This document shows, piece after piece, positions 34,430 to 47,519 of a stretch of 64,000 nucleotides of DNA. Source of the stretch: Aurantiacibacter poecillastricola (GTDB lineage Bacteria; Pseudomonadota; Alphaproteobacteria; Sphingomonadales; Sphingomonadaceae). Made by a program: the position numbers and the translations under genes. Below the pieces are notes generated by a model. That model saw only the letters and a program-made list of their open reading frames with translations. It was not told where the DNA came from and did no database searches. Position 1 is the first letter of the stretch. Each line of letters starts with the position of its first letter. Location of the stretch: NCBI RefSeq assembly GCF_030730945.1, contig NZ_JAVAMS010000003.1, positions 186,001 to 250,000 on the forward strand, read 5' to 3'.

Positions 34430-35490
34430 CGGCAGTAGAGTGCCACTGTTTCCTCTGCCACTCGCTCCCAGTTGTAATACTCCCGTGACAGTCGGCGAGC
34501 ATCGCGGATGAAACTTTCTCGCTCCGCAGCAGACCATTTCGAGATGGCCCGGATAGCCTGCGCCCAGGCATCGGGATTGCCGGTCTCGACTAGCAGGCCG
34601 GTCCTGCCGTGGCGCACTGCATCCTGCAGGCCGCCGTGATCAGCTGCCAGGACCACGCCGCCCGCTGAAGCAGCTTCGGGTGCGACAAGGCCGAACCCTT
34701 CGTATTCGCCAGTGGCGACCTCGATATTGGGAATGATGACGCACAGGGAGCGCGCGTACTGCGCGGCAAGCTGTGCCGGTGGAAGCGCTCCCAGGTATTC
34801 GACACGAGGATGGTCGAGTGCCGCGCGCTCCGCCTCGTCCCAGCCGGTGCCGGCAACCTTGAGGCGAAGCGTCCCGGGCAGGAGGGGCAGCACCTCGCGA
34901 ACGAACCAGCCCATGCCCTTGCGCTCGACCAGTCGGCCCGCGAACAAGATGGTGCCGTCGTTCGATATCTCGCTCTCATCGCTGGAGAAATCGGTGGCGA
35001 GGGGAATGGTCGCATCGCACTTCCAGCCCGTCTCTGCGGCAACCCGTGCGGTCGCCCGGGAGTTGGCGATCATCAGGACATCGCGCGACCAGCGCGCCCC
35101 GAGCCGAAGATAAAGTCCGTAAAGTCTGCCCCGCCAGCCGCGGCGACGGTGATAGGCAACATCGGTACCGTGTGCCGAGATGACCACCCGGGTCTTCCGA
35201 CCGGCCAGAAATCTCAGTGGCCAAAGGGCCATATCGCCCAGATGCAGGACTTCCGGAGCGTGGGGACGGGAGAGAATGCGGCATAGCACGGTAAACGGGA
35301 ACAATAGCAGGGAGAGGGGACCGGGAGGCATGCCGTTGCTTCTCCCCGGCAGCGCGACGATCTCGAGAGAAGTGAGCTTTCCAAGCCGGTCCGTCAGTTT
35401 CAACGAGTAGGTTTCCATGCCACCGGTCGCGGGTGCCCACTTGCGGGTGACGAAGAGGACGCCTGGCCGGTCCTCGTCAGAAGAGGACAT
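34426..35490 (-). CDS. glycosyltransferase family 4 (GT-B)
   Basis: 354 residues. A GT-B enzyme: PPSTGG-like KWAPATGGMETYSLKL at the N-terminus, HLGDMALWPL, ISAHGTD, FAGRLVERKGMGWFV and the nucleotide-binding GEYEGFGLVAPEAASAGGVVLAADHGGLQDAV near the C-terminus, with the E-x7-E motif. The start ATG at 35488-35490 overlaps the upstream gene by 14 nt, making a three-gene minus-strand operon with the two genes that follow. Confidence 0.92.
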   Translation of the reverse strand: MSSSDEDRPGVLFVTRKWAPATGGMETYSLKLTDRLGKLTSLEIVALPGRSNGMPPGPLSLLLFPFTVLCRILSRPHAPEVLHLGDMALWPLRFLAGRKTRVVISAHGTDVAYHRRRGWRGRLYGLYLRLGARWSRDVLMIANSRATARVAAETGWKCDATIPLATDFSSDESEISNDGTILFAGRLVERKGMGWFVREVLPLLPGTLRLKVAGTGWDEAERAALDHPRVEYLGALPPAQLAAQYARSLCVIIPNIEVATGEYEGFGLVAPEAASAGGVVLAADHGGLQDAVRHGRTGLLVETGNPDAWAQAIRAISKWSAAERESFIRDARRLSREYYNWERVAEETVALYCR

Positions 35491-37177
35491 ACAGCGGCCC
35501 GCTTTCCACCGGATCGGATGGCTCGGGTAGCCGGTCGCCATACACCAGCCGTGTGGGAGTACGGCCCGGGTTGGCAAGGGTAACGGTTCCGCGCTCCAGC
35601 TCGATGCTCTCGCCCTTCTCGTGCCTCGTGCCATCGATCACGATTACATCGCCATGCACAGTATAGGGACCGGGCACCCGAACCCGGTACGTAGTTTCTC
35701 CAGCTGCAGGGATATCCTTTCCCGCAAGCCAGATATACGGCGAGAATTCGACATATGTCTCGCGCAGGGCCGCCGTGTCTTCCGGCAGCAGCAAGCCGTC
35801 GTTCGTGCCTGCCATCAGTTCCTGCAGGTCACGAGAGTTGGCAAGCAGCAGTGGTACGGTGCCTGCGTCCAGCGCGTCACTGTACCGCGCTTTGCCTGCG
35901 ACGCGATAGACGTGCATACCCCATGGCGTCATGAAGCCGTTTGCCTGGGGCCAGGCACCCAGCATGAAGTTCTGGTCGAAGTAGGAGACAGGTCTCGCAA
36001 AGATCTCCTGCACGTTGGTTTCCAACTGTCGCTGCCGGTCAATCACCCGGCGATCCTCGTGTAACCAGGTCGCAAGCCCGATCACGGCGATTGCCCCGGT
36101 AAGCACCGCACCATTCCAGCGCGCCAGTGAAAGTTGCAGCGCAGGCGCGCACGCCACGGCCACGGGCGCGAGCATGAAAGCATAGAAATAGGCGGCGGTG
36201 TTCACGTAGAAGAATGGCGTAAGGACCGGTAGCCACAAGCCGACAAGAGCCAGTTTGCGCCCTTGGCTATCTTTCATCTTCCACACGATGGCGGGCGTCG
36301 CCAGTACCAACAGCGAGAAGATTGGAGCGGTTGCGGCGGCCTTTACCGCCATCTGCCAGTAGGGCGGGATGCCCACATGAAAGATCCAGCTGGCCGAGGA
36401 CTCGACCATTGCCTGCGATGCCGCAGCAGTCTGATAGGTTCCAGTCACGCTGGCGAGCTGGATCAGGTAGACCAGCGCAAAACTCGCACATGTCGCGGCG
36501 ACGGCCAGCAGAAGCCTGCAAAGTTCCGGGATCACGCGAGGCGCCTCCATCAGGCGCATCAGGCCGACGCCGATGAACGCCGGAGCATACAGCACCGACT
36601 TCATCGTCACCAATCCGGCTAGACCGAGGCAGATCCCGAAGACGATAATCCAGAGCGCCGTGAGATTCGTGCGGACAAGAATAAAAAGCGCGCTCATCAG
36701 CAACGCAGTCGCCAGGGGATCGGAGCGGAAGGAAAAACCGTGCTGCAATACGTAGCCAGCCGAGAGATAGAGAAGCCCGCAAAGTATGGCGACCGGCCAG
36801 TCGGCGAACTTGCGGGCGCAAAGGGCAATCGCCGCGATGCTAACAAGCTCGCATGCGAACATGATGACGCGTGCCGCAACGATATGGTCCGTGCTCGTGG
36901 CGAACAGGCCAGGCAGCCAGGCGAACAGCCGGGTGTGGAGTGTCTGCAGGGGGCGATCGAGCTGCCCCTGCGCGAACGCGGCAACTTCGTGGAAATAGAA
37001 ATACTCGTCCCAGTTGATGGCGCGTGTGAACACCATGGAGAACTGGAGCACAGCAAGAATGGCCAGTGCGCACATCGGCCAGAGCGCCGAGTTCGTGTCC
37101 GGCAATCGCCGGGACAGGAACCGGCCGGGTCCGGAATCCAGCGTATTGCTTTCAGCCCGGATCGCCTGCGTCGTCAC
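35477..37177 (-). CDS. PMT-like membrane glycosyltransferase (GT39/GT83 type)
   Basis: 566 residues. About eleven membrane helices occupy the first 370 residues, and a soluble C-terminal domain follows, ending LPEPSDPVESGPLYVLF. The first periplasmic loop INWDEYFYFHEVAAFAQG carries the Asp-Glu pair used by dolichol/undecaprenyl-phosphate-sugar-dependent transferases. It probably transfers a sugar from a polyprenyl-phosphate donor on the periplasmic face. It starts at GTG 37177, overlapping the stop of the dolichol-phosphate mannose synthase-like gene, which could supply that donor. Confidence 0.82.
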   Translation of the reverse strand: MTTQAIRAESNTLDSGPGRFLSRRLPDTNSALWPMCALAILAVLQFSMVFTRAINWDEYFYFHEVAAFAQGQLDRPLQTLHTRLFAWLPGLFATSTDHIVAARVIMFACELVSIAAIALCARKFADWPVAILCGLLYLSAGYVLQHGFSFRSDPLATALLMSALFILVRTNLTALWIIVFGICLGLAGLVTMKSVLYAPAFIGVGLMRLMEAPRVIPELCRLLLAVAATCASFALVYLIQLASVTGTYQTAAASQAMVESSASWIFHVGIPPYWQMAVKAAATAPIFSLLVLATPAIVWKMKDSQGRKLALVGLWLPVLTPFFYVNTAAYFYAFMLAPVAVACAPALQLSLARWNGAVLTGAIAVIGLATWLHEDRRVIDRQRQLETNVQEIFARPVSYFDQNFMLGAWPQANGFMTPWGMHVYRVAGKARYSDALDAGTVPLLLANSRDLQELMAGTNDGLLLPEDTAALRETYVEFSPYIWLAGKDIPAAGETTYRVRVPGPYTVHGDVIVIDGTRHEKGESIELERGTVTLANPGRTPTRLVYGDRLPEPSDPVESGPLYVLF

Positions 37178-38181
37178 GCGGCGTCCCTGTGCTTGCGCGT
37201 GGTGCGGACGGGGCTCTCACGCTGCCCCTGCAGCGCGGCAATGCGGTCCTCCAGCCGACGGGTGCGGGCGAGATTTTCTTCCAGCAGCTTGCGATTGGCG
37301 GCGACGAGGTCTGCCACCATGCCAAGGATCGCCACCAGCACGCCCAGCACCAGCAAGGCTCCGCCCAGCACCAGCGACTGCACATGACCGCCGCTGTCGC
37401 CCTGGCTCCAGAACCACAGGAAGCGCAGGATCGGCACCATGCCGACAAGGGCGATGAGCGAGCCGGTGCCCACAAAAGCGCGCAGTGGCTTGTAGGCGGT
37501 GAAAGCGCGAGCCATCGTGATGCCCGTCTGCATCACGAAGCGCGGGATGGACTTGAAGAGGCGGCTTGGGCGCGCGGCAGCGTGGGTACGCACGGGCACG
37601 GTAGCGATGGCCATCCGCTTGCGCCCGGCCTGGATCAGCATGTCCGTGGTATAGGAGAACTCGGTCGTGATATTGATCCGCTGTGCCGCCTCGCGGCTGA
37701 TAGCCCGGAAGCCACTGACCGCATCGGAAACCTTCGTGCCCGCCAGGTGCTGCACCACGCCGCTGCCGACGCGCTGCATGAGGCGCTTGGCCGGAGAGAA
37801 GTGCGCGTTGTTCGACACGCCGCGGTCACCGATCACGATATCTGCCTGACCGCGCAGGATCGGGGTTACCAGCGCGGCAATGTCTCCGCCTTCATACTGG
37901 CCATCGCCATCGGTATTGACGATGATGTCGGCGCCCTCTGCAAGCGCCCGGTCGATGCCGCTGCGAAAGGCTGCCGCAAGGCCCCTGTTGCGGGCATGCG
38001 AAACGACATGGTGCACCCCCCACTGCCGCGCGACCTGGGCCGTGCCATCCTGGCTGCCATCATCGATTACCAGGAATTCCACCGTGTCTACGCCTGCCAC
38101 CCGTCGCGGGAGAGCTGCCAGCGTCGCCGGCAACGTTTGGGCCTCGTTCAGGCAGGGTATCTGGATAATCAGCTTCGTCAT
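37174..38181 (-). CDS. polyprenyl-phosphate glycosyltransferase (DPM1/ArnC-like GT2)
   Basis: 335 residues. The GT2 domain shows LIIQIPCLNEAQTLPATLAAL, VIDDGSQDGTAQVA, NTDGDGQYEGGDIAALV and SGFRAISREAAQRI. Two C-terminal helices (GTGSLIALVGMVPILRFLWFW and LVLGGALLVLGVLVAILGMVADLV) anchor it, followed by a coiled coil. This layout fits synthesis of polyprenyl-phosphate sugar for the adjacent membrane transferase. The start ATG at 38179-38181 directly begins the Rossmann strand. The stop overlaps the next start (GTGA). Confidence 0.9.
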   Translation of the reverse strand: MTKLIIQIPCLNEAQTLPATLAALPRRVAGVDTVEFLVIDDGSQDGTAQVARQWGVHHVVSHARNRGLAAAFRSGIDRALAEGADIIVNTDGDGQYEGGDIAALVTPILRGQADIVIGDRGVSNNAHFSPAKRLMQRVGSGVVQHLAGTKVSDAVSGFRAISREAAQRINITTEFSYTTDMLIQAGRKRMAIATVPVRTHAAARPSRLFKSIPRFVMQTGITMARAFTAYKPLRAFVGTGSLIALVGMVPILRFLWFWSQGDSGGHVQSLVLGGALLVLGVLVAILGMVADLVAANRKLLEENLARTRRLEDRIAALQGQRESPVRTTRKHRDAA

Positions 38182-38341
38182 CGGGCCCCCCGGCATGCGC
38201 CCGTGCGGGGACGCCACCTAGGGCTTTGTTAAGCATGAGCGTTTAACGCTTCGTAAAATTGCGCGGGAAACCCGGACGCAAATCTTGCTCACGCCGGCGC
38301 AACTGCTACGGGGCCCGCATTGCAATCGAAGGGCCGGGTAA

Positions 38342-39247
38342 ATGCAGGAAACGGATCGTTCGGGCCTGCTTTTCGCGCTGGCGGGCTTCTGCACGCTGAC
38401 ATTGGGCGATGCCATCGTGAAAGGCATCGATGGCGCATGGGCCCCCACGGCGATCGCTGCGTGGCGCTATGGCCTCGGCGCGGTTGGTCTCACGGCAATC
38501 CTGATCTGGAAAGAGGGGCTGGCGCCGCTGCGCAACATCCCTGGCTTCTGGATGCAGTGGCTGCGCGGAGCGGGCGTTGGCGTCGCCACCATCTGCTTCT
38601 TTGCAAGTGTCTGGCTCATGCCCCTGACCGAGGCGATTGCCCTGGCGTTCACCCAGCCCATGTTCACAGCCATTCTCGCCGCGATCTTCCTGGGCGAGAA
38701 GCTGCGCTGGCAGACCGTGGCCGCGACGCTTTTGGCATTCGCCGGCGTGTTGATCGTGCTGCGGCCGAATTTTGCGGAAATCGGTATTGCGGCGCTCCTG
38801 CCGCTGGGGGCGGCCATGGGTATGGCGGTACTGGTAACGGCGAACCGCGCCGTGGCCGGACGCGGAAGCGCGCTTGCCATGCAGTCCTATGTCGCCCTCT
38901 TTGCAACCGTGATCCTGGTGATCGCCATGGTGATCGGGCATGCGAGCGGCATGGCGGAGCTGCAGGTGCAATGGCCCGCATGGCATATCCCGGCCCGCGT
39001 TGCGATCATCGCCGTCACCGCGAGCACCGCGCACTGGCTGATCTACATGGGAACGGAGCGGGCGGGCGCGGCTACGGTAGCGCCGATGACTTACGGCCAG
39101 CTGATCGCCGCCTCGGTGCTGGGGTATCTATTCTTCTCCGAGGTGCCGGACCTGACCGCCATGGCGGGAGCCGCGCTCATCATCCTTGCGGGTCTGTGGC
39201 TGTGGCACGATGGCCGCACGAGGCGCGGGGCCAGGATGCCTGCCTGA
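38342..39247 (+). CDS. EamA (DMT) family transporter
   Basis: 301 residues, ten predicted helices in two EamA repeats: LWLMPLTEAIALAFTQPMFTAILAAIFLGEKLRW and the matching ERAGAATVAPMTYGQLIAASVLGYLFFSEVPD. It resembles S-adenosylmethionine- or riboflavin-type DMT exporters only in general form; substrate unknown. The stop is 2 bp from that of the convergent membrane glycosyltransferase. Confidence 0.9.
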   Translation: MQETDRSGLLFALAGFCTLTLGDAIVKGIDGAWAPTAIAAWRYGLGAVGLTAILIWKEGLAPLRNIPGFWMQWLRGAGVGVATICFFASVWLMPLTEAIALAFTQPMFTAILAAIFLGEKLRWQTVAATLLAFAGVLIVLRPNFAEIGIAALLPLGAAMGMAVLVTANRAVAGRGSALAMQSYVALFATVILVIAMVIGHASGMAELQVQWPAWHIPARVAIIAVTASTAHWLIYMGTERAGAATVAPMTYGQLIAASVLGYLFFSEVPDLTAMAGAALIILAGLWLWHDGRTRRGARMPA

Positions 39248-39249
39248 AG

Positions 39250-40746
39250 TCAGTCGGTCCGGCGGGTCCAGGCAGTCAGCTCGCGCCCGTGAATGGTTGC
39301 CACTGCGCGCGGTTCATAGGTGCGCTCAAGCGCGCGCGCGACACGTTCCGCGGCCACGGGATTGCGGATGGTCACGCCCTTGTCGGCCGTCACGATTGCA
39401 CCGGGCCGACCTGACAGAATGCGGTCGATTTCGGCGACCTGATCGACGCCCAGGGCACCTGTCTCGAGCGTATTGTTGAGATGGTCGGGATAGACATAGC
39501 GGGTAGGCACGCAGCTATCCGTCAGGCGGTAGAGGACCGTCGGCCCGTCCCAGATCCACAGGCAATCCTGGTTTCGGTCGACATGCGGCGCGATCGCGGC
39601 AGCGAGCGTGTCGACGGCATCTCGCCGCTCCTGCGAACTCGCATGGCGTTCGGGCAACTGCAGCAGCAAGAGGAAACCGACGCTCAGGATCGCTCCCGGC
39701 CACGGGCCCAGCGGCCCCCTGCCGTCCAGCAGCGGCAAAGCAACCAGGGCAGCGGGCGCAGCCAGCGCAGCATAGTGGTAAAGATAAACAGTCCCGGGCA
39801 AGAGCACCCCGGCCAGCGTCGAGATCGCCCAGCCGGCGAAGAAGAGCCAGGTTCCGAACGGCTCGGGGCGACGCATGCGGAAGGCTGCGTAGAGCCCTCC
39901 AAGAGCCAGAACGACAAGCGGAGCAACGCCAATTGCGTGATCTGCTCCCCAGCGACCCTGCGGGGCCGCAGCGCGATCGAAAAAGCTGACGAAATTGGCG
40001 AACCAGAACGCCTCGAACTCGCCGATGGCAGCGTAGAATATCCCTACCGCCAAGGTCGGTAGCAGGCCGAGCACAGCATAAAAAAACGCCAGTGTCGCAA
40101 GGCTGCCCCGGCTCCTTCCGCGCCGGTATTCGGTCCACAGGGCCCAGCAGCCAAGGAACGCGCATTGCGGGAGGACCGTGTATTTGACCTGCAACGCCAG
40201 CCCGCCCAGCGCCATCGCCAGCAGGGCGCGCCGGGTAAAATTCGGGTTATGGCCATCCGCCAGCAACGCCACCATGCCCAACATCAGCGGTGCGAAGAAC
40301 ACCTCGCTCTGCGCGGAATAGCTGGCATAGGCGACCAGCAGCATCGCCGACAGGGCGCCCGCCATCGCGGCTCCCACCGGGTCCACAAGCTTTCTGGAGA
40401 GGTGATAGGTAAGCCCTGCCGTGGCCAGCGCGAACGCGGTCGCGGTGAGCTGGTAGGCGAGGGCGCTCGGACCGAACAGCGCGTGGATGATGCCGAAAAT
40501 GGCGAAAAGGCCGAAGGGCTTGCGATCCCACCAGTCGACGAAGGGCAACTCGCCGAATTGCATGCGCCAGCCCATGAAGCTGTAGAGTTGCTCGTCGTAA
40601 TCGGCCACGGGGTCGCCGAACCAGGGCAGCCGGGTGAGCACGACGAATATCGCCAGCGCGCAGAGGCAGGCCGCGTCGCTCCGCAGGATGGCAGCGGTCT
40701 CTCGCGTTTTGCCGTTCTGGAAATTCGCCGCCGCGACGCTCGTCAT
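39250..40746 (-). CDS. PMT-like membrane glycosyltransferase (GT39/GT83 type)
   Basis: About 498 residues with some eleven membrane helices and a soluble C-terminal domain of about 130 residues. The first external loop DPVADYDEQLYSFMGWRMQFGELPFVDWWDRKPFGLF holds the Asp-Glu pair and the DxKPP-like segment typical of ArnT/PMT enzymes. It would use a polyprenyl-phosphate sugar. The start is uncertain: ATG at 40746, 40758 or 40788 are in frame and none has a well-spaced Shine-Dalgarno sequence. Confidence 0.82.
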   Translation of the reverse strand: MTSVAAANFQNGKTRETAAILRSDAACLCALAIFVVLTRLPWFGDPVADYDEQLYSFMGWRMQFGELPFVDWWDRKPFGLFAIFGIIHALFGPSALAYQLTATAFALATAGLTYHLSRKLVDPVGAAMAGALSAMLLVAYASYSAQSEVFFAPLMLGMVALLADGHNPNFTRRALLAMALGGLALQVKYTVLPQCAFLGCWALWTEYRRGRSRGSLATLAFFYAVLGLLPTLAVGIFYAAIGEFEAFWFANFVSFFDRAAAPQGRWGADHAIGVAPLVVLALGGLYAAFRMRRPEPFGTWLFFAGWAISTLAGVLLPGTVYLYHYAALAAPAALVALPLLDGRGPLGPWPGAILSVGFLLLLQLPERHASSQERRDAVDTLAAAIAPHVDRNQDCLWIWDGPTVLYRLTDSCVPTRYVYPDHLNNTLETGALGVDQVAEIDRILSGRPGAIVTADKGVTIRNPVAAERVARALERTYEPRAVATIHGRELTAWTRRTD

Positions 40747-40803
40747 GCCTTGTCTCATGCCCCTTGCTGGCCTGCCATGCGCGAACATGGTTAAGAAGCC
40801 ATT

Positions 40804-41088
40804 ATGACCGAGACGAACTGCGAAACCTGCTGGCTATGCGAAAGGCCGCTGGGCAGGCGCGTGCAATGGCATCACACGGTTCCGAAGGCGAAGAAGGGCC
40901 GCCTGACCGTGCCGGTCCACCCGATCTGCCATCGTACCATCCACGCCCACGCCACCAACGCACAGCTCGCGCGAATGAACGGCGCGCGCGGTCCGTTGCT
41001 CGCTTTGGAGGAGGTCGAGAAATTCCTGCGCTGGATCGCCGACAAGCCGCCCGATTTCCACGCGCCCACGCGGCGGCGGAAGGATTAG
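40804..41088 (+). CDS. small HNH-type zinc protein
   Basis: 94 residues. A C-x2-C (CWLCER) precedes WHHTVPKAKKG, and a further VHPICHRTIHA gives C-x3-H. This is the layout of a single-domain HNH nuclease with His-His as the catalytic pair. Such proteins may nick DNA or act in repair, but its role here is unknown. It sits 15 bp from the putative upstream glycosyltransferase start on the other strand. Its TAG overlaps the convergent methyltransferase stop (TTAG at 41085-41088). Confidence 0.75.
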   Translation: MTETNCETCWLCERPLGRRVQWHHTVPKAKKGRLTVPVHPICHRTIHAHATNAQLARMNGARGPLLALEEVEKFLRWIADKPPDFHAPTRRRKD

Positions 41089-41669
41089 CTCTCGGCCTCG
41101 CCGTCGCCGGGAAGGACGGGAGGAAAGCCGTCGATGAATTCAAGCGGCACCGTCCACTTGAACACCTTGCGATTCTCGACGGTGGTCTCGACGTCCGGCT
41201 GCCAGCCGCCCATCGAGAAAGCGTGGCTGACGACCTGTGAGCCGGGCTCCATCTGCTCCATGATCCGCGGACGCAGGCGCAGGTTCTGCGTTGTGCCCAG
41301 ATATAGCGCAAGGACGTCCACATCGGTGAGATCTGTCTCGAACATGTCCTGCTTGCGGAACTCGACAAGGTCCTCGACCCCTGCAGCACGCGCATTTTCG
41401 CGGGCGCGTTCGAGCAAGCCATCGTCGATCTCGATCCCGACCGCGCGAATGCCGTAGTCGCGCGCGGCGGCAATCACGATCCGTCCATCGCCTGAACCAA
41501 GGTCATACAACACGTCCCCGTCCTCGATCTCGGCAAGGCGGAGCATCTCTTCGACCACGGCTTCGGGTGTGGGAATGTAATGAATGTCCTGGCTGGTATC
41601 GACGCAGGACGAGAGGGCGAGAGCCGCCAGAGCCGCGAGGGGGGCCGCAATAGCGGATTGCGTTTTCAC
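41085..41669 (-). CDS. predicted exported (lipoprotein) class I methyltransferase
   Basis: 194 residues. The N-terminus MKTQSAIAAPLAALAALALSSC is a good lipoprotein signal with Cys22. The rest is a clear SAM-dependent methyltransferase: PTPEAVVEEMLRLAEI, DVLYDLGSGDGRIVIAAA, GIEIDDGLLERARENA and DVLALYLGTTQNLRLRP. SAM is not known to occur in the periplasm, so export of this fold is odd. It follows atpC by 27 bp and is probably the last gene of the ATP synthase operon. Confidence 0.82.
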   Translation of the reverse strand: MKTQSAIAAPLAALAALALSSCVDTSQDIHYIPTPEAVVEEMLRLAEIEDGDVLYDLGSGDGRIVIAAARDYGIRAVGIEIDDGLLERARENARAAGVEDLVEFRKQDMFETDLTDVDVLALYLGTTQNLRLRPRIMEQMEPGSQVVSHAFSMGGWQPDVETTVENRKVFKWTVPLEFIDGFPPVLPGDGEAES

Positions 41670-41695
41670 GACGGTGGGAGAGCGGCTGGGAGCGC

Positions 41696-41953
41696 TCAGT
41701 CCTCGACGTGCTCGGCCAGGACGGTGAGACCCTTGTCGCCCACTTCGGCAAAGCCGCCGCGCACTTCAATGCTCTCGGGCGCGCCGCCCTCGGTCTTGTA
41801 GACCTGTACCGCCCCGTCGCGGATGGTCGACATGAAGGGCGCATGACCTTCCAGCACGCCGAACTCACCCTCGGCACCGGGTACGATGACCATGTGCACA
41901 TCCTCGGAGCGGACGAGCTTGGACGGGGTAACGAGTTCGAAATGCAAAGCCAT
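41696..41953 (-). CDS. atpC: F1 ATP synthase subunit epsilon, short form
   Basis: 85 residues. The N-terminal beta-sandwich is complete ([45 protein letters not shown], with GEFGVLPGH-like signature) and ends at [12 protein letters not shown]. The C-terminal two-helix domain that inhibits ATP hydrolysis in E. coli is absent. ATG 41953 is chosen over an in-frame TTG at 41959. An unrelated membrane-protein gene separates it from atpD, overlapping in the leader by 2 bp of spacing. Confidence 0.93.
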   Translation of the reverse strand: MALHFELVTPSKLVRSEDVHMVIVPGAEGEFGVLEGHAPFMSTIRDGAVQVYKTEGGAPESIEVRGGFAEVGDKGLTVLAEHVED

Positions 41954-41955
41954 GG

Positions 41956-42441
41956 TCAATCGTCTTTCGCGTCGGCGCCGGTGGGGGCGCTGTGTTCGTG
42001 GGCGTAGTCACTAGCGCGACCAGCGCGCCTGTCCAGCCCGAGATAGAGCAGGACCGCTATGGCCCCGCCGATGAAATAACCCAGCGCGGTAAGGATCCGC
42101 TCCCAGATCATCGCGTAGCCAACCATCTGCCAGGCAAATAGCGGGACGATGGCAATCACCGCCGCACTCGCCACGAAGGGGAGCAGGATGCCCTCCGTCT
42201 TCCCACGCCAGATCTGGACGAGGCAGCCGAAATTCACGGCCACGACGGGGAAGGCAAGGGCGTAGAGCCACCACGGCTGGTAAGGTTGTCCGAACAATGC
42301 GTTCGCCGTGTCGGCAAAGGCGCTGTCGAACAATTGCCACGGCTCGCGCCGCCAGCGGTGAATGTCGAAAGCCGAAATCAGCAGAAAAACCGCGATCCCG
42401 GCTTGCGACAGGCGACGCAGGAGACGCCTGGTGTCCCGCAT
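41956..42441 (-). CDS. hypothetical membrane protein inserted between atpD and atpC
   Basis: 161 residues with four predicted membrane helices ([83 protein letters not shown]). The N-terminus is basic and the C-terminus is hydrophilic. I recognise no family. It ends 2 bp before the atpC start and begins 9 bp after atpD, so it is certainly co-transcribed with the ATP synthase genes. A role in assembly or energy coupling is speculation. Confidence 0.8.
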   Translation of the reverse strand: MRDTRRLLRRLSQAGIAVFLLISAFDIHRWRREPWQLFDSAFADTANALFGQPYQPWWLYALAFPVVAVNFGCLVQIWRGKTEGILLPFVASAAVIAIVPLFAWQMVGYAMIWERILTALGYFIGGAIAVLLYLGLDRRAGRASDYAHEHSAPTGADAKDD

Positions 42442-42450
42442 CGCGACGGA

Positions 42451-44293
<1,843 letters not shown>

Positions 44294-44346
44294 ATTCGTT
44301 TTGCTCCGGTTGCTTGAGGCTTCCGGCATTCTCTCCAATTATGGTC

Positions 44347-45216
44347 TCAGAGCGCTTCCGCGCCTGCAATGATTTCGATGAGCTCGGTGGTGATCGCGGC
44401 CTGGCGGCTGCGGTTGTACTCGATGGTCAGGTCCTCGATCAGCTCGCCCGCGTTGCGGGTGGCGTTGTCCATCGCCGTCATCGAGGCGCCCTGTTCGGAG
44501 GCCTCGCGTTCCAGCAACGCACCGAAAAGCTGTGTCCTGATGTAGCGCGGCAGCAGGTCCTCGAGGATTTCCTCCTCGCCCGGCTCGTACTCTACCACTG
44601 CATCCGATGCTTCGGCGGTTTCGGGTGCGGGGACGGGCAGCAATTGCGTGACCGTGGGATCCTGCGACAGCGCGCTCTGGAAGATCGGGTAGATCAGGTG
44701 GGCAACGTCGAATTCGCCCTTCTCGAACTTCGCGACCAGCTCGTCGGCAATCTTCTCGGCTTCGGCGAAGTCGGGATTGCGCATGTCGCTCGTGTCGTAG
44801 TGATCGTCGATACGGTCGGCAAAGTCGCGCTTGATCGGCGCGCGACCCTTCTTGCCAACGAGGTAGAACTGCACGCTCTTGCCTTCGGCAATCAGCTTGC
44901 GCGCCTGCTTCTTTGCCTCTTTCACGATGTTCGCGTTGAGACCGCCGCACAGGCCCTTGTCGGTATTCACCACCACAAGCAGGTGACGCTCACGAGAGCC
45001 GGTGCCGCGCAGCAGAAGCGGGGCGCTGTCGCCGCTCACCTTGCTGGCGAGCGAGCCCATGACGCTGGCCAGACGCTCGGCGTAGGGGCGCGCGGCTTCG
45101 GCAGCGGCCTGCGCCTTGCGCAGCTTCGCCGCGGCGACCATCTGCTTCGCCTTGGTGATCTTCTGCGTCGACTTGACCGACTTGATCCGGTCCTTGAGTT
45201 CCTTGAGGCTAGCCAT
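44347..45216 (-). CDS. atpG: F1 ATP synthase subunit gamma
   Basis: 289 residues. N-terminal helix [36 protein letters not shown] and C-terminal helix [49 protein letters not shown] are the rotating coiled coil; [18 protein letters not shown] is a family signature. It lies 27 bp after atpA. Confidence 0.97.
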   Translation of the reverse strand: MASLKELKDRIKSVKSTQKITKAKQMVAAAKLRKAQAAAEAARPYAERLASVMGSLASKVSGDSAPLLLRGTGSRERHLLVVVNTDKGLCGGLNANIVKEAKKQARKLIAEGKSVQFYLVGKKGRAPIKRDFADRIDDHYDTSDMRNPDFAEAEKIADELVAKFEKGEFDVAHLIYPIFQSALSQDPTVTQLLPVPAPETAEASDAVVEYEPGEEEILEDLLPRYIRTQLFGALLEREASEQGASMTAMDNATRNAGELIEDLTIEYNRSRQAAITTELIEIIAGAEAL

Positions 45217-45243
45217 TCTGGCTCCCTATTCTCCGGTTCCGGT

Positions 45244-47360
<2,117 letters not shown>

Positions 47361-47519
47361 GCGCGATGTGTCCTTCAAGGTCCGAGAAACGGAAAAACTG
47401 GGTGCGACGCAAGGATGCGCGAAACGCACTCTGTGTCGGCTGGCGCGCGCCTAGCACCGGGTGTGTGGCGATGCAACCCGAGTCCGGGATCAATGGGTTA
47501 GGCGCACGCCCGTGCCAGC

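Noticed and set aside
40804..41088. HNH gene as part of a restriction-modification system with ccrM
   Set aside because: They are 25 kb apart, CcrM is a known orphan enzyme, and small HNH proteins occur alone.
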